From an uncultured Eubacterium sp. (GTDB lineage Bacteria; Bacillota; Clostridia; Lachnospirales; Lachnospiraceae), in contig CAMUHY010000012.1 in assembly GCA_947088865.1 (NCBI GenBank), positions 37,347 to 101,346 of the forward strand: a DNA stretch of 64,000 nt. Direction: 5' to 3'. The position numbers were made by a program, and so were the translations under genes. Shown here piece by piece: positions 27,320 to 36,920 of this stretch. The notes under the pieces are model-generated. The model worked only from the letters and a program-made list of their open reading frames with translations. It ran no database searches and was not told the DNA's origin. Position 1 is the stretch's first letter. Each line of letters begins with the position of its first letter.

Positions 27320-29000
27320 TTTTATTATCTCCTTCCGTACTTGTGCTGTATGCAAGAGTTACTTCACTTTTTGTATCATCAATTAAATTTAAAATTGTAT
27401 CTTTAAGTTCCAAATCTGTATCCATAGATTTTGCAACCATTTCAATATCATTTAACATACCTTGTATATCATTTAGAGCAACTGCATCACGCTTAAATTT
27501 TGTAGCATATTGCTGAGCAGCACTTCTTGATAGTTCAAGCATTTCAAGTCTAACGATTTCTGTTTCTTCCTCATTCTTTCCTACAGTTTCCATTAAATTA
27601 GAAAGATTACTAAAAAATTCCCCATACAAGCCTTTATCTTCACCAGTCTTTTGAAGTTCTGTAATCGATGAATAAAAATCTCCAACCGCAAAGTAAACAT
27701 CGGCAGTTCCTTTATTTTCATAGCCTTCTGGAGCATACTCAATAACTTTGCTAAACCAATTTTTTGCTGCCAATGCAGAAGTCAACTTATTTAAATTTTG
27801 CTGATAATAATACCAATAAAGTTTTCCTGTTTCATAACATACTTCGGCATATGATTCAGGATTTTCCAATAATGCGTCTCTATTATTGGAAATTAGCCTG
27901 TCCAACATATTTGCCTCATCATCCGTAAAATTGTGGTCATTATCTCGAAATGCCCATATAAGTCCTAAATAGGCTTCTTTATTGCCTTGTTGATTTGGAA
28001 TTGCAATACACTCATTATATAATTTAATTTTCTGCGAATAATCAGAAGTATCCTGTGCATCTTGTAATGTCGTTTGATATGTATCTTCTGCTTTTTGAGC
28101 TGCAGTAATATTTAATGTCACCCCACTAAGTGCAAACAGAAAACTTAAAGCAATTGTTATAATAAATCCACCTAGTTTTTTCTTTTGCTTTTTTTTATAT
28201 TCATCATCAATTTTTTTATAAGATTCTAGTGCATACATAAGTTCTGCCGTTGATTGATAACGGTCTGCTGCTTCTTGTTGAGTACATTTAAGAATTATCT
28301 TTTCTAATCCACTGGATAATGCTGGATTAATCTCACGAATAGGTTTCATTTCATATGGACTAGGAATACAGCCTGTAACAAGATGATACAAGGTTGTGCC
28401 AAGACAATATATATCAGTTCTGGCATCTGTTTGCCCCATTCCTCCAAACTGCTCTGGAGCTGCATATCCTATTGTGCCAAGACTAACGGTATCTGCTAAA
28501 TTTTTTTCTTTAAATTCACGAGCTGTACCAAAGTCAATAAGCATAATATTTCCATCTGGTTTTAACATAATATTGGCTGGCTTCATATCTCGATAAATTA
28601 TTGCAGGTTGCCTTGAATGAAGATATCCAAGCACATTGCAAAGCTGTTTTGCCCATTCTATAACATTCTCTTGTGGCTGTGCTCCAAATTCATCCAATGC
28701 TTTATTTAATGAATTACCTTGAATATAATCCATAATAATAATAAATGAATCATCTTTATCAATAACATCTATAATACTAGGAAGATTTGGATGGTCTAAC
28801 TTTTTAAGAATATCTGTTTCTGCAACAAGACCTTGTTTGACTGCCTCAAAATTCAACACGCCATCTTTACGAACTTCTTTTACCGCCCACATCTTATTTG
28901 CTTTTTCATTAATCGCCATATAAACGACGCTCATTCCACCTTTTCCAACTACATTTAATATTTTGTATTTACCATCAACAAGTGAACCTATTTCAAGCAT
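27309..29000 (-). CDS. Membrane Ser/Thr protein kinase with extracytoplasmic TPR-like domain
   Basis: The kinase domain (about 8-265) is complete: glycine loop GKGGMSVVY at 19-27, Lys41, catalytic YRDMKPAN (Asp138), DFG at 156-158 and APE at 181-183. The usual HRD histidine is tyrosine. A basic stretch (KKKQKKKLGG) precedes one membrane helix at about 276-298, and the remaining 265 residues outside are helical with TPR-like pairs. There are no PASTA repeats, so the signal is unlike that of PrkC. It lies between a PP2C phosphatase with an FHA protein and the ETT-repeat protein, making a full writer, eraser, reader and substrate set inside a pilus operon. Confidence 0.92.
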   Translation of the reverse strand: MLEIGSLVDGKYKILNVVGKGGMSVVYMAINEKANKMWAVKEVRKDGVLNFEAVKQGLVAETDILKKLDHPNLPSIIDVIDKDDSFIIIMDYIQGNSLNKALDEFGAQPQENVIEWAKQLCNVLGYLHSRQPAIIYRDMKPANIMLKPDGNIMLIDFGTAREFKEKNLADTVSLGTIGYAAPEQFGGMGQTDARTDIYCLGTTLYHLVTGCIPSPYEMKPIREINPALSSGLEKIILKCTQQEAADRYQSTAELMYALESYKKIDDEYKKKQKKKLGGFIITIALSFLFALSGVTLNITAAQKAEDTYQTTLQDAQDTSDYSQKIKLYNECIAIPNQQGNKEAYLGLIWAFRDNDHNFTDDEANMLDRLISNNRDALLENPESYAEVCYETGKLYWYYYQQNLNKLTSALAAKNWFSKVIEYAPEGYENKGTADVYFAVGDFYSSITELQKTGEDKGLYGEFFSNLSNLMETVGKNEEETEIVRLEMLELSRSAAQQYATKFKRDAVALNDIQGMLNDIEMVAKSMDTDLELKDTILNLIDDTKSEVTLAYSTSTEGDNKNVN

Positions 29001-29015
29001 GTTTGCCCTCCAATT

Positions 29016-29789
29016 CTAAAATGTTCTGACCGTGATTACTGATATATTGTCTTGTTCTTTACGCTGTTTATTGATTTCAATTAATGTCTCTATGTTTTTT
29101 TTCATTCCATCAGCATCAAGCATAACATTTGGATTAAGATAACGATATATTTCTGTGTTCGTTATCTCATGTCGAAACCCATCACTGCACAACATATATA
29201 CTGCATTTTGTTTAATATCACCCGAAAAGAAATCTGGATAAACCTCATCAGAAGCGCCAATACATTGAAGAAGAACATTTCTTCTAACATCATTTTTCGC
29301 TTGTTCTTCTGTTATATATCCAAGTTCAACCTCTTTTGCAACAATTGTCTGGTCTTTTGTCAATAAAGAAACTTTGTCTATAATTTCATATGCTCTGGTA
29401 TCACCCACATTGATAATATAATATCTATTTTCTGTAAGCAGCATAGCTGTTAAAGTTGTGCCTAAACCGTTGACAATTCCACACTTCTTGCCATATATTT
29501 TAATTTTTTTATTATATTCTGTTGCAATATCTATCCATTCAGAAGAAATATTTGAATCTGTAATTTCTGATTCACAAAGAACTGGAAGTCGCATCTCAAC
29601 CCATTTACAAAAAGCATTAACAACAGATGCACTGGCTACTTCTCCTTTTGAAAGACCACCCATACCATCACAGAGAACAGCAAATACCATTTTTCCTTGT
29701 TTTGTTGTAAGTACACGCGCATTAAAACTATCTTGATTTGTATTTTTTTTAATGCCTATATCCGTTACTGCTGAAATTATAAAATTCAT
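29016..29789 (-). CDS. PP2C-family Ser/Thr protein phosphatase (Stp/PrpC type)
   Basis: The 257-residue protein shows the metal-binding motifs of the family in order: D10 with KNTNQD near 15-20, DGMGG at 41-45, GDTRAYEI, LCSDGFRH and the closing EQDNISVI. It is cytosolic, with no membrane segment. It should remove phosphate from the targets of the adjacent kinase. RBS AAGGAAGGAACATAAGAAAA precedes the ATG. The kinase gene follows 15 bp downstream, the usual phosphatase-kinase order in Firmicutes. Confidence 0.93.
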   Translation of the reverse strand: MNFIISAVTDIGIKKNTNQDSFNARVLTTKQGKMVFAVLCDGMGGLSKGEVASASVVNAFCKWVEMRLPVLCESEITDSNISSEWIDIATEYNKKIKIYGKKCGIVNGLGTTLTAMLLTENRYYIINVGDTRAYEIIDKVSLLTKDQTIVAKEVELGYITEEQAKNDVRRNVLLQCIGASDEVYPDFFSGDIKQNAVYMLCSDGFRHEITNTEIYRYLNPNVMLDADGMKKNIETLIEINKQRKEQDNISVITVRTF

Positions 29790-29813
29790 TTTTCTTATGT
29801 TCCTTCCTTAATA

Positions 29814-31232
29814 TCAACATAATTTAAATTCAAAATCCTCATTTCCAAGTCTTATTTTGTCACCATTTGTTATTTGAACTTCAACACTGCTTTGAATCAT
29901 ATTTCCATTAATAAATGTATGATTTGTAGAATTTGTATCCCTAATAAAATATGTATCATCTCTAGTAATAATATCTGCATGACTTCTACTTACAGCAGTA
30001 TTATCACTGACAAAATAATCAACATAACTCTTTTCTTTCCCAATACGAAATATTGGTTTATTTAATACAATTTTTTCATTGTTTTTCATACGAATTAAAC
30101 ATGCTTCTATATTTCGTTTTTGTTGAAAATTTCCATTTAAAACCGTTGTTTCACCAAATTTTTCCTTGCTAAGGACTGTTGTCTCTCCAAAATTTGTTGG
30201 TTGAACGGTTGGCTGAATATTTGGCACAATCTCTATATTAGGCTGTGTCTTTTTATTCGGATTTGCATCTGTTTCAAACTGTTGAACATTCGATTGAGTA
30301 TCCATACCTGTTTGTCCGGGAATCGCAAAATCCTTCTTATTTGATTTTTGTTTTTCAGCAGCAGTTATTGAATTTTTCTTTTTATTTTCTATTTTTTGCT
30401 GTCTTTTTTCATCTTTTTGCTGCTGATATAGTTCTTTATTTTCTTTATTATGATTTCTTAAAAATCCTAACATGCCAATTTTCTTTTTATTTTCATTTAA
30501 TTCCTGTTTTTCATCTTGAAAAATCTTATTTTGTTCCGATTGTTCCGTTTGTACAGATATTTGAGACAGCTCACTATCTTGAACTGCTGATTGAATATTT
30601 GTGTTTTGCAAAGGGGGTTCTGTAGTGTTTTGTACACTATATTGCTCCCTAACAGGATTGGCAGATTCACTTTTAACGGACTCATTTTTAATTTCATCAA
30701 GAATCTTTTTAAAATCAATCAATGAAAGCATCGAAGAACGGTTTAAAAAATTAATAATTTTTGCCACATAATCACAATTTTCGGTCTGGTCAAACTGTGT
30801 TGTAAACATAATATTTTTAAAAAACAACCCCCAATCATTTGATGCCATTTCTGCACTATAAATTGGCAGACAGATAAGAAAAGCTTCACACGTTGAAACA
30901 TCAGCAAAAATATAATCCATATCAAGTAAAATCGTATTCAAATCAATCATATAATCTTCTGCTGAAAGAAGCCCATCAACAATGCTATGAAATATTCCTA
31001 TAAGTCTTTTCTTGTTTACCGTTCCACTAAAAAATTGTTTAACAGAAATTTTTGCCGATATATTATACTTTATAAATTTTTCTGTATCCATTTGTGTAAA
31101 TAAAGCAGTGGCAAACCCTAATATTTTATTATTTGTAAGCATACCTAAACTCATAGAATCAATACTATCATTTTCACTAATTTGATAAACAAGATAAGTA
31201 TTTATACCTTGATTTTCATATGTAAAATTCAT
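29814..31232 (-). CDS. FHA-domain protein with N-terminal DUF6382-like domain and ETTVL motifs
   Basis: Residues 1-190 resemble the N-terminal DUF6382 domain of clostridial FHA proteins. A long Gln/Lys-rich disordered linker follows. Two tandem ETTVL motifs stand at 350-354 and 361-365, and a C-terminal FHA domain at about 377-470 has the phospho-Thr loop SRSHADI and FING. The ETT-FHA arrangement is that of GarA/OdhI-type switches, where the phosphorylated motif folds onto its own FHA domain or others. No membrane helix is present. RBS AAAGGAGGAGACAA gives the ATG. It stands between the pilus genes and the phosphatase, so it may tie kinase signalling to pilus assembly. Confidence 0.88.
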   Translation of the reverse strand: MNFTYENQGINTYLVYQISENDSIDSMSLGMLTNNKILGFATALFTQMDTEKFIKYNISAKISVKQFFSGTVNKKRLIGIFHSIVDGLLSAEDYMIDLNTILLDMDYIFADVSTCEAFLICLPIYSAEMASNDWGLFFKNIMFTTQFDQTENCDYVAKIINFLNRSSMLSLIDFKKILDEIKNESVKSESANPVREQYSVQNTTEPPLQNTNIQSAVQDSELSQISVQTEQSEQNKIFQDEKQELNENKKKIGMLGFLRNHNKENKELYQQQKDEKRQQKIENKKKNSITAAEKQKSNKKDFAIPGQTGMDTQSNVQQFETDANPNKKTQPNIEIVPNIQPTVQPTNFGETTVLSKEKFGETTVLNGNFQQKRNIEACLIRMKNNEKIVLNKPIFRIGKEKSYVDYFVSDNTAVSRSHADIITRDDTYFIRDTNSTNHTFINGNMIQSSVEVQITNGDKIRLGNEDFEFKLC

Positions 31233-31252
31233 TTGTCTCCTCCTTTTATTTA

Positions 31253-31840
31253 TTATTTATCTTCTACCGATTCTTGATATCCGTTATCATCTGCTATTTT
31301 CTTAAAAGCTTTTGTCTTTGCAGACTTTGATAAAGTTACTGTTCTTTCACCAAAAAAAGAAAATGGCAATTTTACTTTATACTGGACATTAATAATAATA
31401 TCTCCACCTGAAACAGAAGAATACGTGAAATCTATCCCATCCAATCCTTTTTCGACTCCTATCTCTTTAAGCAATTCATCTGCCAAATCAAAATTATCAG
31501 CAATAGAATATACAAAAGTTTTTTTCACAATTTTATAAAAATTAGTATCTTTATCACCTAAGCTTGCATATCCATCATCTACTTCAGAATAGCCATCCAC
31601 CCCTAAAAGTTCAGCAAATTTTATTAATTTACTTAATAAATCTGCTGAACCACTTTTTGAAATAGTTTCTCTATAATATGATTCAATAGCTAAAGACTGA
31701 CTGACTTGTAATGTTGCATGTGCTACTATACTCTGTGCCTTATATACTGTCGAAAAACTAAAGATGGTAACAACAATAAACATAAAAGCAGTTAACGCTA
31801 TCGAAGCCTCAATTGTTAATGACCCCTTTTTTGTGTTCAC
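31253..31840 (-). CDS. TadE-like minor pilin, GTG start
   Basis: The N-terminus GSLTIEASIALTAFMFIVVT is the TadE class: a Gly before a 22-residue hydrophobic helix with Glu after about four residues. The remainder is a soluble pilin-like domain of about 155 residues. The start is GTG, six bases after AAGGAGG; an upstream in-frame ATG lies inside the preceding gene and has no ribosome site. It follows the large DUF5702 gene by 11 bp. TadE/TadF-like pseudopilins are processed by the prepilin peptidase and needed for Flp pilus assembly. Confidence 0.85.
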   Translation of the reverse strand: MNTKKGSLTIEASIALTAFMFIVVTIFSFSTVYKAQSIVAHATLQVSQSLAIESYYRETISKSGSADLLSKLIKFAELLGVDGYSEVDDGYASLGDKDTNFYKIVKKTFVYSIADNFDLADELLKEIGVEKGLDGIDFTYSSVSGGDIIINVQYKVKLPFSFFGERTVTLSKSAKTKAFKKIADDNGYQESVEDK

Positions 31841-31851
31841 ATTATACCTCC

Positions 31852-34800
31852 TTAATATCCAACATACTTCACACAATTAACCTTAAAACCTCTTCCATTT
31901 AAAGTATTATTACTTAATGAAAGCACTGGTAAAATTGAGTTAAATGAGCCTTCTGCTTGACATCTTACATATGTGTGAAGATTCTTAAGTTCAAAACTTG
32001 TCCCCTTAGAATACTTTTTGTATCTCATTTCCATTTGGATTAAATCTGCCACTCGTATCGTTTTAGTTTGATTTGGAGTAAAGAATAAGAAAAACCATAG
32101 GTAATTTTCATACTTCATCTTGAACAATCCTTTTACTTCAAGAAGTTGCCCTGTAACATAATCAACTTTCATTGCTGCGTGAGAAAGTTCTTGCTCTTTT
32201 CCTTTCGTTTCATCAATATCATCAAAAGCTACACAAATCTGTTCAATATTATCCATTAATGTTTGCGGAGACAAAATAATTTCCTCCTTAATTAGCGGAA
32301 CCTCCATATTTGATACAAGCATATTCATGTCAATATTGGATTCCAAATAAACCCAAAGTATAAATACAAACGGAGCAACAATATTACATGAACTAATTAA
32401 TTTCATTGCTATTTCATCATTTAGAACGCCGAAAATATTATTTAATGCCCGAATTGCAAAAGTTGACCAGAAACAGTGTTGCTGATTTTCTTTTTCACTA
32501 TAAGATCCACCTATAACATACTCAACCTGTGCTCCCGAAAATGTTTGAACTTGTTTTGAATTATCAGGAAAATATGTTCTTGGCTCGCTTGTGCATCCAC
32601 TAATTTCGTTATTATGTTTATTACCATCTGTATCTGTTGTTCGATTTGGAAATTTCTCCACAATATATTGGTTAAGCAGGAAGTTTTCACCAAGTGAACT
32701 AATCATAATCTGAATTGCTTCTTCAATATGTTGTGCAACAAAAACTAAATCATTTATAATTTCTACTAAAGTAGGTACCAATTCTAACAGTTGAAATACC
32801 GTTGAAATAAAACCCCAGCTTGTACTGCCAATTAATCCGCCTGTTGTTTGGCTTGTGCTTAACTTAGTAAAATTATTTACCAGTTTTGTTATTCTATTTG
32901 AAATCTCTGCTGACAATTCGGCTTCTTCAATTCGAATATTAGGGTCAACAATATTAATATCATTGACATATCCGCTGCCCAACATTTGTTTAGCTTCTTC
33001 TAACATTGCAGAAATATCAGCAATATCATTACCATTAGAACTTTCTGTTGTTCCTGCACCACCATTAATTTTGCTAGGAAGAATATCAGTAGTAGAAGAA
33101 TTAAGATTTACAACACAATCCCAATTATATATACTTGGAAATGGCTGCATAACTTTAATCAGCTTTCCCATTGCCTTGAAAATATCAAGAAGCTCAGACA
33201 TTCCTTCAAGTACATTTACTGCGGCCAATTCTATACAATAATTTGTAACTTTTGATTTAGTCATGTAGTAACTACTATCATGCAACAAATCACCTGTATT
33301 GAATTCACTATCAAAATTATAAGAATCTGTAATGCTGTCTGCACTCAATCCATTCAATTTATTTCGCTGTTCATTTAAAAAAGCAATTCCATTATTAGGT
33401 TTTTGTTCCTCTCCTATAATAAATTGTGCCTTAATCTCAGTAAAAATGTCAGGCTCTGTATCTTTATCTACTGAATGAAAATTTTTGTTCGCTTCGTCAA
33501 TCTTCTTAAGCGCTTCACTTGCTTTATCCAAACAAGATGATACTTTGATTATCGAAGATTTATAACTACTCAGTTCTCCAGCCACAACACCAATTACTTC
33601 GAGTAAAGAAGCCTTTTTATCATCTATTTTAGTATTGTAGGAAGAAATATTATTGTTATATGTAATCCATGCCTGATTTTTTTGGTTCCATGCAGATAAT
33701 TCTGCTTCTGCAGTAGTGTAGGCAACCTTTTTTTGTTGCATACTGCTTTGCAAAGATGTTACTTTAGCAGACAATGATGATATAATTGTTGCCAATTCAC
33801 TGTCTTTGAATGAACTAAACTTATTTTCCAAACCAAGAATAGAAGAGATTTCATCATTTATAACATCAAAAAATTTTTGTCTTGTACTATTTTCAGTAAG
33901 ATTTAACTTTTTAAGTTCATCTTCTGTAATTTCTTTATTAAGAATGTCGGAAATTTTATTGGTCGAATCAACAATCCCATCATTATTACAATAATCCAAT
34001 TCATCAGCAGTCTCTAAAAATCTTAATATTAAATCTGCCATTTCATATGCTGTTTTTGCATTTTGATAAGCAGTATTTAATGCAGTAACATCAGCAGTTG
34101 GCTTAGGACCAGGATTTGGCGGCTGCGAATTTGCTTTCATATAATTAACCTTATTATTAACTGCATCCTTAAAGGCATTATAAGCAACAATATATGAAGG
34201 ATTATGTGCAGGCCAATCTTTATCGCTGAATAATCCTTCCACAGCTTCCCAGCCTTTACCTATCCAATCATTTAGTATCTCACCAATATCTTCTTCGCCA
34301 CCAGAATTAATTGTTAACTGCAACTGTTGAACATCTTTATAAAGACAATACAAAACCTTTATTGCTTCAGCAATATCAGAAATTGAGTCGCATATTGTAA
34401 GCATATTTTTAAGACCTGGTACTGCTTTTTCAATATTTTTCTTAAGTTCCTTAATCATTTTGTCAACATCAAACATATCAGAAGCAATATTCAAAGGAGT
34501 ACGATATTTCTCGTACTCTAATAGTTGCCTTTTTAAAACTTGGTAATTTGCAAGATCATATTTAAGCTCGTACTGACCAGATGTAATAGTATATAGTTGA
34601 GAAATATTATTTGCGCTGTAAACACCAGAATCGGTTGCATCAGAATTAAACAGCAGATAATTTAGAAACACATCTGAAGATATAGTCTCTGAATCTATGC
34701 CATATAATCCAAATCTACTCTCTAAATCAGAATCAAAACATGCTAACAAAGATACTGCTGAATTAATACACGACTCCTCTAACTGCTGCCTTGCTTCTTG

Positions 34801-34923
34801 ATAACGCCCAGATTCAACAAGTAAGGCGCTTAACGATAAAATTCCTGACATTAAAAAAGCTAAGAAAATAGAAACAGAGCCTTTTGCAAGTTTATTGAGT
34901 TTTCCTCTCATTCCCTTTTTCAT
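31852..34923 (-). CDS. DUF5702-type large pseudopilin (TadG-like), 1,023 residues
   Basis: A basic N-terminus and one helix (SVSIFLAFLMSGILSLSALL) are followed by LVESGRYQEARQQLEESC and LACFDSDLESRFGLYGID, the hallmark start of clostridial DUF5702 proteins. The rest is a long, mostly helical extracellular region with coiled-coil stretches (about 270-480), Pro- and Gly-rich loops and a C-terminal beta region (YVRCQAEGSFNSILPVLSL). TadG-like proteins anchor Tad pili in other bacteria, and that role is inferred here from order between the two TadE genes. The ATG follows AAAGGATAATACATT. Confidence 0.85.
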   Translation of the reverse strand: MKKGMRGKLNKLAKGSVSIFLAFLMSGILSLSALLVESGRYQEARQQLEESCINSAVSLLACFDSDLESRFGLYGIDSETISSDVFLNYLLFNSDATDSGVYSANNISQLYTITSGQYELKYDLANYQVLKRQLLEYEKYRTPLNIASDMFDVDKMIKELKKNIEKAVPGLKNMLTICDSISDIAEAIKVLYCLYKDVQQLQLTINSGGEEDIGEILNDWIGKGWEAVEGLFSDKDWPAHNPSYIVAYNAFKDAVNNKVNYMKANSQPPNPGPKPTADVTALNTAYQNAKTAYEMADLILRFLETADELDYCNNDGIVDSTNKISDILNKEITEDELKKLNLTENSTRQKFFDVINDEISSILGLENKFSSFKDSELATIISSLSAKVTSLQSSMQQKKVAYTTAEAELSAWNQKNQAWITYNNNISSYNTKIDDKKASLLEVIGVVAGELSSYKSSIIKVSSCLDKASEALKKIDEANKNFHSVDKDTEPDIFTEIKAQFIIGEEQKPNNGIAFLNEQRNKLNGLSADSITDSYNFDSEFNTGDLLHDSSYYMTKSKVTNYCIELAAVNVLEGMSELLDIFKAMGKLIKVMQPFPSIYNWDCVVNLNSSTTDILPSKINGGAGTTESSNGNDIADISAMLEEAKQMLGSGYVNDINIVDPNIRIEEAELSAEISNRITKLVNNFTKLSTSQTTGGLIGSTSWGFISTVFQLLELVPTLVEIINDLVFVAQHIEEAIQIMISSLGENFLLNQYIVEKFPNRTTDTDGNKHNNEISGCTSEPRTYFPDNSKQVQTFSGAQVEYVIGGSYSEKENQQHCFWSTFAIRALNNIFGVLNDEIAMKLISSCNIVAPFVFILWVYLESNIDMNMLVSNMEVPLIKEEIILSPQTLMDNIEQICVAFDDIDETKGKEQELSHAAMKVDYVTGQLLEVKGLFKMKYENYLWFFLFFTPNQTKTIRVADLIQMEMRYKKYSKGTSFELKNLHTYVRCQAEGSFNSILPVLSLSNNTLNGRGFKVNCVKYVGY

Positions 34924-34929
34924 AATGTA

Positions 34930-35559
34930 TTATCCTTTCAATGAACTTAAATCAAAAATGTTAATAAATTTTATAAAATGATCCAAAAACTTATCCAGTT
35001 TTGATAAAACGGTTTCTTTAACAGTCCCAACAGTATTAAAATAATCTAACAAATCTAAACAATCGGCTCTACCTTCCGCAACATAAGAAGTTTTATTGTC
35101 TCCACCCCAAATTGCAGTTAAAGGCATTTCATATTTGGCTTCAATTCTCACAATTATCTGATGTTGAATAATGGTACCCTGTTTTCGAACTACTTTAACT
35201 TCCACTTTGGGACTTTCAATTTCTGACAAAGACCTTTTCTTCAAACTATATAATGTAAACCATGTTGCCTTTCTCTGTGCAGAATCATCTTGAGAAGAAA
35301 AAACAAAATTGGAAACATATCGGTAAAGTTCTGTTTTATAAAACTCACTATCATCCATATAACCATATAGAGGATCTCTATAGGTAGAAGAATATACATT
35401 TGCTACATTTATAGCAGCCTCCGTAGCAACAGAATCCATAAGATTTCTGTTGTACAACATTATTCCAAGATTGATAAGAACAGCAACCATTACAACCACT
35501 ATAGTCATAACAATTGATGCCTCAATTATCACATTGCCTTTTTCGTTGCAATCTTTCAT
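34930..35559 (-). CDS. TadE-like minor pilin
   Basis: The 209-residue protein begins with a short charged segment and GNVIIEASIVMTIVVVMVAV, a TadE-type prepilin signal with Glu five residues into the helix. The extracellular part contains MDSVATEAAINVANVYSS and a beta-rich section, as in TadE/TadF proteins. It probably forms the minor pilin complex with the other TadE protein and the DUF5702 protein. RBS AGAAGGTAGAGATTT is clear. Six bases separate its end from the next gene. Confidence 0.87.
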   Translation of the reverse strand: MKDCNEKGNVIIEASIVMTIVVVMVAVLINLGIMLYNRNLMDSVATEAAINVANVYSSTYRDPLYGYMDDSEFYKTELYRYVSNFVFSSQDDSAQRKATWFTLYSLKKRSLSEIESPKVEVKVVRKQGTIIQHQIIVRIEAKYEMPLTAIWGGDNKTSYVAEGRADCLDLLDYFNTVGTVKETVLSKLDKFLDHFIKFINIFDLSSLKG

Positions 35560-35600
35560 AAATCTCTACCTTCTCACATTTCTATATTGGCAAAAGGTTA

Positions 35601-36911
35601 TTATCTGTTATAATACCTTGATAAATAAAACCAATAATTATCATTTTTTACAAAGCAATTTCCTTTACTATTAAAATAATTAACATCATTAAATTCACCA
35701 ACAATTACTTTTTCATTATTTGTATTAATAAATGACCAAAATTCACCTTCTTTGATGCCTGCCAAACCATTAGAAAATGACTTTGCACACTCATATTGTG
35801 GTTCAATTACAACTTCACCTGAAGTGTTGATAAATCCCCATTTTCCATCTTTTTCTACGGCAAGCAATTCGTTTTCATTTATAAATGCATCCGAATTATC
35901 AAAACAATAGTCGGAAATCTGTTTTAATTTGCAATCATACAAATTGTACTTGCCGTCCGTTTTAGCAATAATTATGCCACTTTGAGAACAATCATTGGAC
36001 TGACTTATTTTTATATCTTCAAAATAAGTGTCGCCAATCTGTTTTCCTTCAGTGTCAATCAAAAACCAGCCTTTGTCAGTTTTAACTGGAGCAACACCAT
36101 TTGCAAATCTGCCAGCAAATTGATATGAACCAAAAAGTTTTTTACCAGTCAAATCATAATAAGAATATACATCACTAATCTTACATGCAATTTGAGCGTT
36201 GCCAACACCAGTTGCCTCTGTTATTTCATTCGGAAAATAGGCTTGTCTAATTGAATCAAAAGAAATTAAGTATGTATATTCATTATCCTTTACTAAAGCA
36301 TAACCATTAAGCATTGGAGTAGCATAATCGAATTTCTTTCCATTTATAGAACTCATATTTGAATTGTACATGCTATACTTCTCATTTTTAATTAAATAAG
36401 AATCTTCAAAAGTAAGCAATACATTTTCAAAAGTAGAAAAATTTGTTTCACACAAATACCTAATATTATCTCGAATCTTATTGACAGTTTCTGTACTAAT
36501 GTTAAACTTTTCAGCTTGGTATATGGCTAAAACACAATCTTCTATTTTGTTAAAATCATAAAAATACTGAACAACAACATCATATGCTTTAGGTTCTTTA
36601 CGATATTTCTCTAAAATCTCAAATAAGAAATTTGAATATTTATAATAAGAATCAAATTCTCCATTCTCCATTGCTTGTTTATAATTTCTTGCCATTTCAA
36701 GACGCAACTCTAAAGTATCTTTTTCTGTTAATGCTTGGTCATACATCAACATAGCTTTTTGACATAAATTATTTTCATTATATGCTCTTGCTTTATTTAG
36801 CAAATCCTTATATTCATTATCATTATTTAATATTGTTGGAACGACCATAATAACAGCCAATATGGTAAATATTAAAACTAATGCAATGATTAACTGTTTT
36901 TTTAATTTCAT
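35601..36911 (-). CDS. Membrane-anchored WG-repeat protein
   Basis: One N-terminal helix (about 7-29) anchors a 400-residue extracellular protein. Residues 50-180 are helical with TPR-like character (YNENNLCQKAMLMYDQALTE). From about 190 on, WG repeats follow: KWGFINTSGEVVIEPQYE is the clearest, with AKSFSNGLAGIKEGEFWSF and GWFLIDTEGKQIGD as diverged copies. WG repeats form propeller-like binding surfaces. It is not a core Tad component and is an operon-specific extra. The second ATG is chosen because GAGG lies 7 nt before it. Confidence 0.82.
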   Translation of the reverse strand: MKLKKQLIIALVLIFTILAVIMVVPTILNNDNEYKDLLNKARAYNENNLCQKAMLMYDQALTEKDTLELRLEMARNYKQAMENGEFDSYYKYSNFLFEILEKYRKEPKAYDVVVQYFYDFNKIEDCVLAIYQAEKFNISTETVNKIRDNIRYLCETNFSTFENVLLTFEDSYLIKNEKYSMYNSNMSSINGKKFDYATPMLNGYALVKDNEYTYLISFDSIRQAYFPNEITEATGVGNAQIACKISDVYSYYDLTGKKLFGSYQFAGRFANGVAPVKTDKGWFLIDTEGKQIGDTYFEDIKISQSNDCSQSGIIIAKTDGKYNLYDCKLKQISDYCFDNSDAFINENELLAVEKDGKWGFINTSGEVVIEPQYECAKSFSNGLAGIKEGEFWSFINTNNEKVIVGEFNDVNYFNSKGNCFVKNDNYWFYLSRYYNR

Positions 36912-36920
36912 ATTCATACC

